Origin: CAYMPH01 sp964529415
Lineage (GTDB): Bacteria; Spirochaetota; UBA4802; UBA5550
DNA: 64,000 bases
Reading direction: 5' to 3'
NCBI GenBank assembly: GCA_964529415.1
Contig: CAZGWD010000018.1
Location: 11,344-75,343, forward strand
Part shown: one piece after another, positions 35,721 to 44,594 of the stretch
Numbering within the stretch: position 1 is the stretch's first letter
Layout: every line of letters begins with the position of its first letter
Translations under genes and position numbers: made by a program
The notes under the pieces: generated by a model
Seen by the model: the letters and a program-made list of their open reading frames with translations, nothing else
Told to the model about the DNA's origin: nothing
The model's database searches: none

Positions 35721-36707
35721 ATGAAATTTAGAAAATTTTATACTAAAATTGTTTTATTTATAACAATTATGATTATACCGCTATATGCTGCTGATACAGA
35801 TTGGGGATCAATAAGACCAATGGCAGCAGGCCTTAATTCAATTAATGATTGTGCAAAAAATTTAATAAACAATTTACGAACTGCTGTTAACACATATGGT
35901 GTTTCTACGATAATAGCTTTTACACAGACACAAAACGGCGGGAAAGGGATGTCTTATACGTTCAATACCCATGCCTCATATTTGTTAGTAAAAAGCGGTA
36001 CTTTCAACGTTACAACTGGTTTGGGAAACGGTAAATCGTTCAGCTATCTTCTTATTGTAACTGATACTGCTGGAACACCGAATTATAAATTAAAATTTTA
36101 TTTTAACAATATTAATGATATATATGGCGGGGAAACACTCACAGTAGTATTACCGAATTATTTTACTTCATCAGCATCGTCTTCCTATTCCCAGGAAATT
36201 CTGACATATAATGATGCCGGTGGAAATAATTCAGTCAAGATTTCAAATTATGATTCAAATGTAGGAACAACAAACGGTTTCAATATCCGGGCTTTAGTGC
36301 AATTAAAAGGAAGCACGGTTGAGGTTTCATCCTTGATATATAGATACAATAGCGGCGATATCCCCAACAATGGATATTATACACTGGCATTTATTGCAAA
36401 TACTGCATCGCCAAATAATACTATAGCTCTTCAAGGGGCTCATGCAACTGATGATGCTCCGAAAGATAATGGTTATACTGCTGTTAGTTTATCTGTGAAT
36501 CGTAACAATGGTAAATTTAATGTCAGCAGTGGAAATGGAGTTTATGTCGGAGACCAGGTTTCAACTGACACTACAGAATATCCCGCTATATCTTCATTAA
36601 CAACTTTATTCACCAATATGGGAACTAATGCAGCATTTTATAATGTGAGTCATCAATTGAATGGCGCTTTTATGGCTCCTATTACTGACCTGGGGTATCC
36701 GCAGTAA
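35721..36707 (+). CDS. Secreted protein, 328 aa, unknown
   Basis: Signal peptide with likely cleavage at YAA (near 24). The mature protein is rich in Asn, Ser, Thr and Tyr, poor in charge and Cys, and looks all-beta (KLKFYFNNINDIYGGETLTV, VEVSSLIYRYNSGD). The composition resembles surface or extracellular proteins. GGGGAG precedes the ATG, and a terminator follows. No family recognised. The local sequence is more AT-rich than average, which could mean recent acquisition. Confidence 0.68.
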   Translation: MKFRKFYTKIVLFITIMIIPLYAADTDWGSIRPMAAGLNSINDCAKNLINNLRTAVNTYGVSTIIAFTQTQNGGKGMSYTFNTHASYLLVKSGTFNVTTGLGNGKSFSYLLIVTDTAGTPNYKLKFYFNNINDIYGGETLTVVLPNYFTSSASSSYSQEILTYNDAGGNNSVKISNYDSNVGTTNGFNIRALVQLKGSTVEVSSLIYRYNSGDIPNNGYYTLAFIANTASPNNTIALQGAHATDDAPKDNGYTAVSLSVNRNNGKFNVSSGNGVYVGDQVSTDTTEYPAISSLTTLFTNMGTNAAFYNVSHQLNGAFMAPITDLGYPQ

Positions 36708-36744
36708 ATTTTAAAAGAATTCCCGGAATATTTTAAATAAAACT

Positions 36745-36775
36745 AAAAGCCTGTGAAAACTCACAGGCTTTTTTC
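36745..36775 (+). terminator. Rho-independent terminator after the secreted protein gene
   Basis: AAAGCCTGTGA pairs with TCACAGGCTTT across a 4-nt AAAC loop, followed by a T-run. Strong intrinsic terminator. The rest of the 427-nt gap to the FadL gene shows no gene. Confidence 0.9.
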
Positions 36776-37097
36776 TTATATAAAACCTTAAATCTAAATA
36801 GAATTCCCGGATAGTTCTTGAAATGTCAAATGAAACCTTCACAAAAGAATCAGGGAAAATACCTGCAAGCCGGTTTTGGAAAATTTTTTTGGTTCGGTAT
36901 TTTTTTTAAAAAAGAGAATACTCGAATTCTACTTGAAATAGCAGCATAGAATCTACATTATGACTCCATCAAACGGGTGTGTCCGTATAAATTTCTGTTT
37001 TTAAATGCGTAAATTCCCTTATTGATAAAATCAACCTGTTTACAAAACACTGATTGTAAAAAAATAAAACTGTATAAATATATTATTTAAAAACATA

Positions 37098-37118
37098 AAT
37101 ACTCATTTAGAGAGTATT
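37098..37118 (+). promoter_or_regulatory. Short hairpin in the fadL-like leader
   Basis: AATACTC and GAGTATT pair across a 7-nt loop, ending 16 nt before the ATG at 37135 and next to the AAGGA site. It could affect translation start or be a protein site; evidence is structural only. Confidence 0.3.
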
Positions 37119-37134
37119 ATTATTAAGGATTTTC

Positions 37135-38619
37135 ATGAAACACACTCTGCTATTCAATCTTCTTTTTATTGTTTTTTCTCCAGTATCAATATTCGCTGCA
37201 GGAATCTATCAAAACCAGAATCAGAGTGCCGAATTTATCCGGACAGTAAATAGAAATGCAAGTACAGAGGTTGACGCTGTCTATTTTAATCCCGCAGGTA
37301 CTGTATTTTTAAAAGACGGGGTGCACCTGTACTTAAGCGATCAGTACATAAATGATCAACGCGAAGTCAGAAACTCATCAAAGGTGATTCAGACCTATGT
37401 AGCTGTCCCTTCAGAACAAAAGTATAATGGAACAGCCACCACATTTCTTTATCCGGACATATATTTTGTTTATAAATCAAAAGACCTGGCGATATTCGGG
37501 GGCTTCGGGATTATTGGAGCAGGAGCGAGCGCCGCATTTAATAACGGCCTCCCGATGTTTGATACTCTTGCCCTTGGATATCTTGCAGCCCTTTCAGGTG
37601 GATTTGAAAACTTAAATTATAAATCAAATATTTCAATGGAAGGCATGCAGGCAATGCTTGGATTTTCTTTGGGCGGCGCATACAAGATAAATAATATACT
37701 TTCTTTTGCACTTGGAGCCCGGTTAGTTTATTTCATTCAAACAGCAGAAATAAAATTTCACTGGATAGAAGGTTCCGGTCCAGGTATAAATCCGGCAGAT
37801 GTGACAGACATGCAGATTTCAATGACCGCGGATGGAATTGCCTGCTCCATTATAGCCAGTGCCCATGTCAGGCCGCTTCCCAATATGAATATCGGGATGA
37901 AATTTGAATATCACACGCCGCTTGATGTTAAAAATAATACCAAGATTATGGAAGTCCCGAAAAAACTCTGGGACATGGAAGATGTAAGGAAAGGTCTTGA
38001 AAGCTATAGTCATGGAGCTGTTTCTAAAAAAACCATGCCTATGCTTGCCTCTATCGGAATTTCCTATCTTTTCTTTTCAAAACTGAAAGTGGAAATCGAT
38101 TTTACATATTTTTTTAATAAAGCAACTGATTGGGGAACTGATAAGTACAATGAAATAATCTCGCAAAAATTTAACGATGGTTATGATGTGGGCCTTGCTG
38201 TTGAATATGAAATTATTAATGGGTTAAAGATGAGCGTAGGCAGCACCTATTCAGTAAGCGGCAGGACAGAAAAAAGCTCAAATGATGTTGATATTGGACT
38301 GGATGCAATCACCCTTGGCTTTGGTGTTACTTATGCATTTACAGAAAATTTACAGGTAAAAGCTGCGGCAATGCATGTTTTTTTTAGAAGCCAGACATTT
38401 GAAAATGATACTTCAAAGGTTCCTGATGCAGATAAAAAAACATGGCTTGAAGGAAAGACTTTACTAAGTGAAAGTACCTGGATTGCCGCTATCAGCGCTA
38501 CCTACAGATTTCCATTCAAGAAGGAGGCGGCTGAAAGCAAAAAAAACGATGATCAGAATAAAGCAAAAAAAGCTGATGAAAAAAAAGTTGATGATAAGAA
38601 TATAGAAAAAAAAATCTAA
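37135..38619 (+). CDS. OmpP1/FadL/TodX-family outer membrane transporter
   Basis: Outer-membrane beta-barrel for hydrophobic molecules such as long-chain fatty acids. Signal peptide to about residue 22 (SIFAAG), then the family's plug motif NRNASTEVDAVYFNPAGT. Later segments show alternating barrel strands (SFALGARLVYFIQTAEIKFH, GFGVTYAFTENLQVKAAAMH). The barrel appears to end at SATYRFPF (about 461), followed by an extra 33-residue Lys/Asp/Glu tail, which is unusual since most barrels end in an aromatic residue. AAGGA precedes the ATG. It fits the acyl-CoA theme of the window. Confidence 0.9.
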   Translation: MKHTLLFNLLFIVFSPVSIFAAGIYQNQNQSAEFIRTVNRNASTEVDAVYFNPAGTVFLKDGVHLYLSDQYINDQREVRNSSKVIQTYVAVPSEQKYNGTATTFLYPDIYFVYKSKDLAIFGGFGIIGAGASAAFNNGLPMFDTLALGYLAALSGGFENLNYKSNISMEGMQAMLGFSLGGAYKINNILSFALGARLVYFIQTAEIKFHWIEGSGPGINPADVTDMQISMTADGIACSIIASAHVRPLPNMNIGMKFEYHTPLDVKNNTKIMEVPKKLWDMEDVRKGLESYSHGAVSKKTMPMLASIGISYLFFSKLKVEIDFTYFFNKATDWGTDKYNEIISQKFNDGYDVGLAVEYEIINGLKMSVGSTYSVSGRTEKSSNDVDIGLDAITLGFGVTYAFTENLQVKAAAMHVFFRSQTFENDTSKVPDADKKTWLEGKTLLSESTWIAAISATYRFPFKKEAAESKKNDDQNKAKKADEKKVDDKNIEKKI

Positions 38620-38679
38620 ATAAATAAGGCTTATTCTTTAATTTTGGGAAAATGAAGTTAAAGCAATAATCTTTCACCC

Positions 38680-38770
38680 ATGTCCCGCAACAGGGGCATG
38701 CAGGAGTATATTTAAAGCAGATTATATGATTATTTATCAGGTGCCCCCATTGGGGGTCAGGGGGCTTGGG
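38680..38770. repeat. C/G-run repeats after the FadL gene
   Basis: Two G/C clusters, CCCATGTCCCGCAACAGGGG and GTGCCCCCATTGGGGGTCAG, lie in the gap between convergent fadL-like and Fn3 lipoprotein genes. They are diverged members of the C/G-run hairpin family and may terminate both transcripts. Confidence 0.5.
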
Positions 38771-38835
38771 CTAAAGAAATATTGTTTTTCCTAAAATTTA
38801 AAAAAAAAGGATATAATAACCTTTTCCGGATGTTC

Positions 38836-40449
38836 TTAATAGGTTGTATTCCATGGAATATTACTGCTGGAACTATTTCCATCTTGAAAAACTGTGTAGT
38901 ATCCTCCGTTTGCTTTTCCGCCGCTGATCTCTAAAAAGTGGTCAATGTATCCTTTATAGATGCCGTCAATATTAACTTTTTTTCTTAACGTACCGCTTTG
39001 GGCATTTATATTAGTAATATCAGTATATACCTCTCCATTAAAAACCATATAATTGTCGCTATAGTTTGTATAAGTTATGGTAACACCAACTTCGCTCATA
39101 AAAGTTATCCAGCCTGAATTATACAAACAAGTTCCGGAAATTTCACCGTTTATTGTGTCATTGCCGAATCCTCCCATTGAAGGGATTTTATCCTGCGACA
39201 CTTTTATTGCCCTCATAAACTCCTGGAAAAATTCGGCATCAGTAATCTTTTTTCTGTAGGCGCTGTATGGAGCAGTGTGCCCCCCGTCTCCATACGAATT
39301 TACAGCAGCAATTTTATAATAAAACATCCCGGGCGGTACAGAAGTATCCTCATAAACAGCGCTTGTAATGCCGTCGGTTCCGGAAATGATCGAATATTCA
39401 CCGCTTAGTTTTTTCGATCTCAACACCTTGTAGCTGTTTGCTCCTGCAACAGAATCCCAGCTTATTATAACTTTATTGTCCTGGCATTCTAACTGTATAT
39501 TCTTTGGTACACCCGGGGCTCCGGGTATTAATAAAAATCCTTCAGATGTATTGGCAAATCCGCTTTCAATACCTGAATCTTTAAATGCCTTAATTTTATA
39601 AAAATAATGAGTCCCTGCAGTTACATTTTCATCAACATATGAATAAGAATAAGTTGATGGTGTTCCGGTTTGCCCAGGAATATTCTCGGGATCAAGTTTA
39701 ACTGTTCCTGATTTTCCAACACCTGATTTTAGTAAAGTTGAAATTGCTGAATAAAGTATGAGATTTGTTTTGTTCACCAGAATAATCGAGCCAATATTGG
39801 CTGTACGGTCCGTTTTTATCTTCAGTAGCCGCTTTTTTTCGGACTCAACTGAACTGCTGACAGTATATGCGGTACATACAGTTCTTCCAAAAGCGGTATT
39901 AATTGCAGTAACAATATCATTCTGAGTATAGGTTTTCCCCCACGTGCCGCCTGCAAATGTCACTGTTTTTGTTTCATCATCAACAGTAATATTGACAGCA
40001 GCTGTCTGAGAGCCAAGAATAAAGATCCCTTCAGTATAAGCACCGGTAAAAATATTTTTCTGCCGCAGATCAACATCGGATGTAAACTCCGGCGCAATTA
40101 TCTGCGGTTCTGTACTTCCGCTGTTTTCAATAAATGTAATCGGTACTATTTCAGTTTCGCGCATTGAACAGAGTTCTGTAAAACCTGTATCTGGATTGTC
40201 GGATCTATACAATTTATATAAATCAGCATTACTTGCATGTTCCCATTTTAATCCGATCTTTGTTTCATGTATTCCGGCAGAAGCCTCAAGGGATGCTGGG
40301 GCATTTAGCACTTCCACTGTTGTATTGACCCATACATTTTTTTCAAGATCTGCAGAATCAGGTCCCCATTTGCATCCTGAAAAAAATAGAATAATTATGG
40401 AACTGAATAAAGCTGCTATTATTACGGTATTTTTTTCCAAGTGTTTCAT
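38836..40449 (-). CDS. Lipoprotein with fibronectin type III domains, 537 aa
   Basis: Lipobox LFFSGC gives a lipidated Cys26. Two Fn3-like domains are visible: one starting near residue 49 (LNAPASLEASAGI, TKIGLKWEHASNADLYKLYR), apparently interrupted by an insert of about 130 residues and resuming at VDENVTAGTHYFYKIKAF, and a complete one near 315-405 (KVIISWDSVAGANSYKVLRS, GMFYYKIAAVNSYGDGG). The C-terminal part is unassigned. Such proteins are surface or periplasmic binding lipoproteins. AGGA lies 10 nt before the ATG. Confidence 0.8.
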   Translation of the reverse strand: MKHLEKNTVIIAALFSSIIILFFSGCKWGPDSADLEKNVWVNTTVEVLNAPASLEASAGIHETKIGLKWEHASNADLYKLYRSDNPDTGFTELCSMRETEIVPITFIENSGSTEPQIIAPEFTSDVDLRQKNIFTGAYTEGIFILGSQTAAVNITVDDETKTVTFAGGTWGKTYTQNDIVTAINTAFGRTVCTAYTVSSSVESEKKRLLKIKTDRTANIGSIILVNKTNLILYSAISTLLKSGVGKSGTVKLDPENIPGQTGTPSTYSYSYVDENVTAGTHYFYKIKAFKDSGIESGFANTSEGFLLIPGAPGVPKNIQLECQDNKVIISWDSVAGANSYKVLRSKKLSGEYSIISGTDGITSAVYEDTSVPPGMFYYKIAAVNSYGDGGHTAPYSAYRKKITDAEFFQEFMRAIKVSQDKIPSMGGFGNDTINGEISGTCLYNSGWITFMSEVGVTITYTNYSDNYMVFNGEVYTDITNINAQSGTLRKKVNIDGIYKGYIDHFLEISGGKANGGYYTVFQDGNSSSSNIPWNTTY

Positions 40450-41042
40450 TTAATCTATTTCCTGAAAATTAAAATTATTAATATTTTATTGGTAGTAACC
40501 TGTAAATTATTTCTATGTATCATGATAAAAAAACAGAAATAAAGGAAAGAATATGTAAACATTCCCTTATTAAAGGGCCAGTATGCAATTTATCGGAAAC
40601 TATTTCAACAATAATTCATTAAATTATAAATGAGTTAATACTGTTATATCATTATATACTTATTTTGGATAAAAAGGGAAAAACTGATAAAAAAGAGATG
40701 TGTTGCTTATACGAAAAATACACATAGCCAAGTCAGTTTTTTTTAAGCAGCTTCGTCAATCATTTATACACCAATGCTTATTTATTCTTTGATTTTATTA
40801 TTTTATAATAAAAATATGTAAAGTATGTGGTGAGTTTGAAGTGTAAAGGATGTGCTGTTCTGCTCAAATGGCTATTTCTTTTTATGAGACATAACCTATC
40901 TTATAAGAAGCAGCATGTTGCATCATTCATAAAAGTACTCCAAACACCTACTGTTGCCTCATCTAAAAAAGTACTCCAAATGCGATATTTTTTGAAGAAT
41001 CAAGAATAGAACACGGATGACACGGATTTTTATTCTTCAAAT
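40450..41042. other. 593-nt intergenic stretch with decayed sequence and repeats
   Basis: No convincing gene. It holds a perfect 14-bp direct repeat AAAAGTACTCCAAA (40931-40944 and 40967-40980), one ATGAGACATAA box (40884-40894), a 14-mer CAGCTTCGTCAATC (40748-40761) also found at 35306-35319, and a single CACGGATGACACGGAT repeat end (41009-41031) flanked by TTGAAGAAT and ATTCTTCAA. It looks like debris of older insertions. Confidence 0.5.
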
Positions 41043-41609
41043 TTAAACCTTCAGCATGCCGCGGAATCCTCTTGCGGCATAGTAGGATTCTGCGCCGTTG
41101 TGATAAACAAAAACATGATTGTAACGGCGATCACAAAAAAGTGCCCCTCCGAGTTTTCTGATCTCTTCCGGAGTTTTTATCCAGCTCGATGTTTTTTTAT
41201 CGAAACTTTCAAGATTCTGCAGCTCTCTATATTGTGCTTCTGTTAAAAGATCAATGCCCATATCAAGAGCCATATCAATTGCATTATTTTCTGGTTTATG
41301 TTCTTTTCTTGATTCCAGCCCTTCGCGATCATAACAAATGCTTCTGCGGCCGTTTGGACTTTCCTCTGAGCAGTCAATAAATATGTATTTATCTGTTTTT
41401 TCGTCATGAGCAGCAGCATCCGGTTCTCCGCCGGTGATTTCCATTTCATTGAGAGACCATAATTTATCAGTATTGGTTTCCAGCCTTTTTTGTATTTCAG
41501 CCCATTTTAAACCTTTGTGACGGTTCATATTTTTTTCAAAGCGGTCTTTCAGAATTTTTAATAATTCAATACGCTGTTTTTCTGATAATTGTTTTTTTTC
41601 TTTCTTCAT
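41043..41609 (-). CDS. DUF4256 family protein
   Basis: Soluble 188-aa protein of the DUF4256 family. Characteristic segments are LKDRFEKNMNRHKGLKWAEI, LWSLNEMEITGGEPDAAAHD, YIFIDCSEESPNGRRSICYD and the C-terminal GALFCDRRYNHVFVYHNGAE with YYAARGFRG. Function is unknown. Strong TGGAGG precedes the ATG. Confidence 0.9.
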   Translation of the reverse strand: MKKEKKQLSEKQRIELLKILKDRFEKNMNRHKGLKWAEIQKRLETNTDKLWSLNEMEITGGEPDAAAHDEKTDKYIFIDCSEESPNGRRSICYDREGLESRKEHKPENNAIDMALDMGIDLLTEAQYRELQNLESFDKKTSSWIKTPEEIRKLGGALFCDRRYNHVFVYHNGAESYYAARGFRGMLKV

Positions 41610-41708
41610 ATTTAAACCTCCAGATGAAGTATTTTAAAAATAATAAATTAATTATAATTCAAATATTATTCAACTAAATTATTAAATACTTTTTTATTGA
41701 ATAATGAA

Positions 41709-41869
41709 TAGAACACGGATGACACGGATGACACGGATTTTTTTTGATTAGTTTTACCGGTTTCATTATATAGGTGTAGTCGTATTTTTCTGTCTTATCC
41801 TTCTTTAAAAAATCTGAATCTTTTTCTTTATCCGCGCTCATCATGAAAATCCGTGTCATTCGTGTTCTA
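41709..41869. repeat. MITE-like element with CACGGATGACACGGAT inverted ends (copy 1)
   Basis: Ends are TAGAACACGGATGACACGG and its near-complement ATTCGTGTTCTA, 161 bp apart. The interior has no real gene; a reading frame on the minus strand is only a by-product. Copies 2 and 3 are at 56667-56847 and 62252-62483. Confidence 0.75.
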
Positions 41870-41931
41870 TTGATAATTTCCGGGCAGTAATTATATTATT
41901 TATACAGTTCCTAATGAGACATAAAAAAGCT

Positions 41932-41980
41932 TTGACAAATTCATGCGCATACCTCTATATAAACATAAACGCATATGCGT
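41932..41980 (+). promoter_or_regulatory. Promoter and likely autoregulatory operator of the RHH-ParA-ParB module
   Basis: TTGACA (41932-41937), 18 nt, TATATA (41956-41961). Palindrome ATGCGCAT (41943-41950) lies between the boxes and palindrome ACGCATATGCGT (41969-41980) covers the expected start point. Shared GCGCAT/CGCATA half-sites suggest binding of a ribbon-helix-helix dimer, presumably the first gene's product. Confidence 0.6.
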
Positions 41981-41993
41981 ATATGGAGGAAGT

Positions 41994-42161
41994 ATGGCAT
42001 TATCATTATACACCCGTCCGCAGGACGACAAGATAATTGAAGATCTGAAAATTAAATCATTAAAGGAAAAAACTTCAATTTCCGATGTCACAATGAAATT
42101 ACTGAAAATGTGGCTTAATGGTGAAATTAAAATAGATAATAAAAAAGGAGCAAGAAAATGA
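41994..42161 (+). CDS. Small ribbon-helix-helix-like protein, 55 aa
   Basis: Reads MALSLYTRPQDDKIIEDLKI then KTSISDVTMKLLKMWLNG, the pattern of a CopG/ParG-type ribbon-helix-helix DNA-binding protein. ATG 41994 has GGAGG 4 nt upstream; an ATG at 41943 would lie in the promoter. It overlaps parA by 4 nt. Likely autorepressor and partition accessory factor, by analogy with plasmid operons. Confidence 0.72.
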   Translation: MALSLYTRPQDDKIIEDLKIKSLKEKTSISDVTMKLLKMWLNGEIKIDNKKGARK

Positions 42162-42898
42162 AATTTATTTCTGTTCTAAATCAAAAAGGCGGATGCGGCA
42201 AAACAAGCCTTGCAGTGCTGATTGTGCTGGCTTTGTCATCTACCGGCAAGAAGGTCCTGGCAATCGATTGCGATCCCCAGGGAGGCCTAACTTCGTTTCT
42301 TCTGCCTTCTGACCAGACTTTCTTCGGATTATTTGAACTTATTGGAGGCTTCAAAAAACTCAATGAGGTTATTTATAAAACAGACCGCGGCGGAATGGAA
42401 ATTGAGATTATCCCTTCGGATTACAAGCTCGATTCAATAGCGCCTACTCTTGATCCTTACGCATTGAAGCGTCTGTTTAAAAATCTCAAAGGTTACGACT
42501 ACGTTATATTTGATAATCCTCCAACCGTGCAGGGAATATCAAGAGCGTCGTCCATACTTGCAGATGAGATCTATATACCAGCAGATATATCCGCCCCGAC
42601 CCTCGGGCCGACGAAATATACAATCAAGGCTCTTGAGGATATCGATAAAAAAGGAAAAGTTATACTTGTCGGCTACAAGGAACCCAGGGACGAGAACAAG
42701 GGATTCATGGCCGAGCTGTCGAGGAAGTTCATCGATTCGCTGAACGGCCATTACGTAGGTACAGTTCCAAAGACGATCACTTCAGCAAGGGCCATAGCAG
42801 ACCCGGGCGTAAAATGGACTGCGTCAAAAATAGAAAGCCTTCTCGAGCCGCTTCTTGATATTATGGAGGTTAAGCGAAATGAACGAAAAGCAGTTTAA
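42158..42898 (+). CDS. ParA-type partition ATPase
   Basis: Deviant-Walker ATPase of 246 aa: KGGCGKTS (10-17) near the N-terminus, Walker A' LAIDCDPQGGLT, and Walker B YDYVIFDNPPTVQG. ParA proteins coat the nucleoid and move ParB-DNA complexes. It lacks the N-terminal helix-turn-helix of type Ia ParA, fitting type Ib with a separate small repressor upstream. G+C looks higher than in neighbours, suggesting transfer. Confidence 0.9.
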   Translation: MKFISVLNQKGGCGKTSLAVLIVLALSSTGKKVLAIDCDPQGGLTSFLLPSDQTFFGLFELIGGFKKLNEVIYKTDRGGMEIEIIPSDYKLDSIAPTLDPYALKRLFKNLKGYDYVIFDNPPTVQGISRASSILADEIYIPADISAPTLGPTKYTIKALEDIDKKGKVILVGYKEPRDENKGFMAELSRKFIDSLNGHYVGTVPKTITSARAIADPGVKWTASKIESLLEPLLDIMEVKRNERKAV

Positions 42899-43595
42899 GA
42901 ATAAGGCTATAAGGCCGATGAATCCGGATGAGCTCAGCATGTCACCTGAGCTTTCCGAAGTACAGCCGTACATGCCGATCAGCTCTGAAGACCGGGAGCG
43001 TCTGAAAAAGGATATTCAGGATTCAGGAGAGATCAGGGACCCGATAAAAGTATATTTCAGCAATAGCGGCCAGTGCCTCATTATTGGGGGTAAAAACCGT
43101 TGGGAGATAGCAAAGGAACTGAAATGGCAGTACGTTCCTGTTGAGGTGCTTGAGCTTTCTCCAAAACAGCGCAGGGAGCTTGCCATAATGGACAACCTCG
43201 CAAGAAGGCACCTCTCAACAGGCCAGAAGAGCATGATAATAGAAATGTTTCTGAGAAATGACCCTGTACAGTCAAACAGAATCATTTCAAAAAAAACAGG
43301 CACGGATCACAAAACTGTAGGCGTTATAAGAACAAAGCTTGAGTCAGGCGGGGAAATTCCCCGGGTGAAATCCATCAAGGGCAGCGACGGGAAAAGCTAC
43401 AGGAAACTTCCTTCCGGCCAAAAAAAATCAGTTGGGGAAATTCCCCAGGTGAAGAGCAAAGCAAAATCGCCGGAATTTCAGAAAAGGGACAAGGCTCTCG
43501 AAAAAAATCTTATCAGGCAGATAAAATTCTACATGAGTACCCTTTCAGGAGCGGATGCGAAAAATTTCAGGAAAGAGCTTGCAGGCAGCCTTTGA
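42879..43595 (+). CDS. ParB-like partition protein
   Basis: ParB-family protein of 238 aa. N-terminal ParB/sulfiredoxin domain: ISSEDRERLKKDIQDSGEIR, IIGGKNRWEIAKEL, VEVLELSPKQRRELAIMDNL ARRHLSTGQKS continuing into a helix-turn-helix (NRIISKKTGTDHKTVGVIRT). Behind this are two GEIP-VKS segments (GGEIPRVKS, VGEIPQVKS) joined by GSDGKSYRKLPS, as in plasmid and phage ParB-like proteins. The usual CTP motif GxRR is GGKNR. ATG 42879 overlaps parA by 20 nt and has GGAGG 10 nt upstream. Confidence 0.85.
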   Translation: MNEKQFKNKAIRPMNPDELSMSPELSEVQPYMPISSEDRERLKKDIQDSGEIRDPIKVYFSNSGQCLIIGGKNRWEIAKELKWQYVPVEVLELSPKQRRELAIMDNLARRHLSTGQKSMIIEMFLRNDPVQSNRIISKKTGTDHKTVGVIRTKLESGGEIPRVKSIKGSDGKSYRKLPSGQKKSVGEIPQVKSKAKSPEFQKRDKALEKNLIRQIKFYMSTLSGADAKNFRKELAGSL

Positions 43596-43631
43596 AAATA
43601 AATATGCCGGCATTTAGTAAAGGATTCCGCC

Positions 43632-44357
43632 ATGAGCGTAATTGATCATTACGAAAATCATCTGGCCGGTTTTTACACATGGATTTACGGCGGGCTGGAA
43701 AATAAAATAAAAGACAATGCCGCTTTCTTCAGTGAAAATAATATCAGGTCGCATTTGACCGGAACTGCAATTGACCTTGGCGCAGGTTCCGGTTTCCAGT
43801 CCATTCCTCTGGCCCAAGCCGGGTTCAAGGTGTTCAGCGTTGATTTCAGCGGGAAGCTTCTGGATGAATTAAAAAATAAGAAAAACAATTCAGATATCAC
43901 CATAATCAGATCTGACATTATGAATTTTTTCTCTTATGAAAATCTGAACCCGGAACTGATTGTCTGCATGGGCGATACTTTAACTCATCTCAGGAGTTTA
44001 ACTGATGTAGAATTAATGTTAAATAACTGCTATAAACAGCTTGAAAAAGGCGGCAGCCTCATTTTAACTTTCCGCGATCTGACGCATGAGCTCTCCGGCA
44101 TAAGCAGATTCATACCGGTGATGAATGACGAAAATATAATATTCACATGCTTTCTGGAATATTTTAATGATCATGTTGTTGTCCACGATATTGTAAATGA
44201 ACGCGACAGCGGCAGGTGGCTGCAGAAAATCAGTTCATACAGAAAAATAAAAATTCCGCAGGAGAAAATTAAAAAATATCTGATTGAATTAAATTTTAAA
44301 CTCAATGTATTTGAAGTTGATAAAGGCATCGTAACTGTGATTGCAGTTAAGGAGTAA
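43632..44357 (+). CDS. Class I SAM-dependent methyltransferase
   Basis: Methyltransferase of 241 aa with SAM motif I AIDLGAGSGFQSIPLAQAGF (about 47-66), motif II VFSVDFSGKLLDEL and LIVCMGDTLTHLRS. The substrate is unknown; small-molecule methyltransferases look like this. AAGGA precedes the ATG. It follows parB by 36 nt and may be cargo of the module or an independent neighbour. Confidence 0.88.
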   Translation: MSVIDHYENHLAGFYTWIYGGLENKIKDNAAFFSENNIRSHLTGTAIDLGAGSGFQSIPLAQAGFKVFSVDFSGKLLDELKNKKNNSDITIIRSDIMNFFSYENLNPELIVCMGDTLTHLRSLTDVELMLNNCYKQLEKGGSLILTFRDLTHELSGISRFIPVMNDENIIFTCFLEYFNDHVVVHDIVNERDSGRWLQKISSYRKIKIPQEKIKKYLIELNFKLNVFEVDKGIVTVIAVKE

Positions 44358-44397
44358 ATCATACCGGAATTTTTTATACAAATTATTATCTGATCTT

Positions 44398-44409
44398 AAT
44401 GAGACATAA
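44398..44409. repeat. AATGAGACATAA box flanking the Par module
   Basis: The same 12-mer occurs at 41913-41924, just upstream of the module's promoter, and 11 of its bases recur at 40884-40894. The two 12-bp copies bracket the RHH-ParA-ParB-methyltransferase block (2.5 kb), as direct repeats might flank an insertion. Confidence 0.45.
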
Positions 44410-44594
44410 TTTATAAGTACCATTTTTTATATCAGTAATGTTATTGAATGCAGACAGTAAAATAGGCAGCATGATGTTGTGGAAGTTTCAGATTTTTTAC
44501 TTAAGAATTGAACGGCTTTATAAAAAAGAGTAATTTATCATGTTAAAAACGGGCTGCCCTGCCCCTGGAAATTTTAATTGTAAGGATTATAGCC

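Noticed and set aside
40827..41009. A 60-codon + strand frame
   Set aside because: No ribosome-binding site, covers direct repeats and ends in the repeat region; product looks random.
41674..41859. A 61-codon minus-strand frame
   Set aside because: It lies within the MITE-like element and its CHPCHPC peptide comes from the repeated GACACGGAT end.
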